Below are positions 63,985-64,000 of a stretch of 64,000 nucleotides of DNA, piece by piece. The stretch's first letter is position 1. Each line of letters starts with the position of its first letter. Origin of the DNA: JAHFDS01 sp964593795 (GTDB lineage Bacteria; Myxococcota_A; Polyangia; JAHFDS01); assembly GCA_964593795.1 (NCBI GenBank), contig CAZQJC010000362.1, forward strand, positions 84,154 through 148,153. The letters run 5' to 3'. The notes beneath the pieces were generated by a model. That model was not told the origin of the DNA and did not search any database. It saw only the letters and a program-made list of their open reading frames with translations. The position numbers and the translations under genes were made by a program.

Positions 63985-64000
63985 CCGGCGCAAAGTGACC

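Overview
The window is very GC-rich DNA from a predatory-type deltaproteobacterium, most likely a member of the Myxococcota and plausibly class Polyangia. The evidence is a hydrolase with a MYXO-CTERM-type C-terminal sorting signal, Gly/Ser-rich and thrombospondin-type-3-rich lipoproteins, Ser/Thr kinases, a sigma-54 activator, multihaem cytochrome c and many lipoproteins of unknown function. No rRNA gene and no intact tRNA gene was seen.

Region 1 (1 to about 5430) is the right end of a prophage or phage-derived island. It carries a small ribbon-helix-helix-like protein, a tail/baseplate-like protein, four small phage-type genes, a RuvC-like resolvase, a small terminase subunit and, on the other strand, an HNH nuclease. 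Most genes overlap stop-to-start. The island appears to end at a 24-nt fragment resembling the 3' end of a selenocysteine tRNA gene. A 17-bp palindrome at the start of the first gene recurs near the right end.

Region 2 (5.5-17.4 kb): membrane glycosyltransferase with TPR tail, single-domain response regulator, NUDIX hydrolase, a histidine kinase / NtrC-type regulator pair with a third coupled gene, a rhodanese/MauE-like pair, an AMIN-like periplasmic protein, and a Ser/Thr kinase fused to a sulfatase-modifying-factor-like domain. Region 3 (17.5-27 kb): hemF, a TMTC-like TPR membrane protein, glycogen phosphorylase, a class III cyclase, an MBL hydrolase, two small unknowns and a bifunctional Rel/Spo enzyme. 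Region 4 (27-34.4 kb): a decayed Ig/NHL-repeat gene, 6-phosphofructokinase, two membrane proteins, and an aminotransferase operon with two small exported proteins.

Region 5 (34.7-43.4 kb): an XPB-like helicase coupled to a Bax1/DUF790-like nuclease (an archaeal-style repair pair), an M32 carboxypeptidase, and an eight-haem cytochrome c lipoprotein coupled to an aldehyde dehydrogenase. Region 6 (43.4-55.3 kb) is envelope-related: two paralogous beta-helix proteins bracket an outer-membrane-barrel candidate, a MYXO-CTERM hydrolase, a methyltransferase and a flippase, followed by a 1093-residue repeat lipoprotein. Region 7 (55.6-64 kb): folE, an acyl carrier protein coupled to a fused 2-oxoacid dehydrogenase E1 and an unusual E2, a transposase remnant, an OmpA-type lipoprotein, DUF2277, an acyltransferase and a DoxX protein.

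Two features cut across the window. First, at least ten genes have a TANNNT hexamer exactly six bases before their start codon, which predicts leaderless transcripts. Second, several gene-free gaps carry copies of a dispersed GCGAGCGGAGCGAGCCGCAAG-type repeat.
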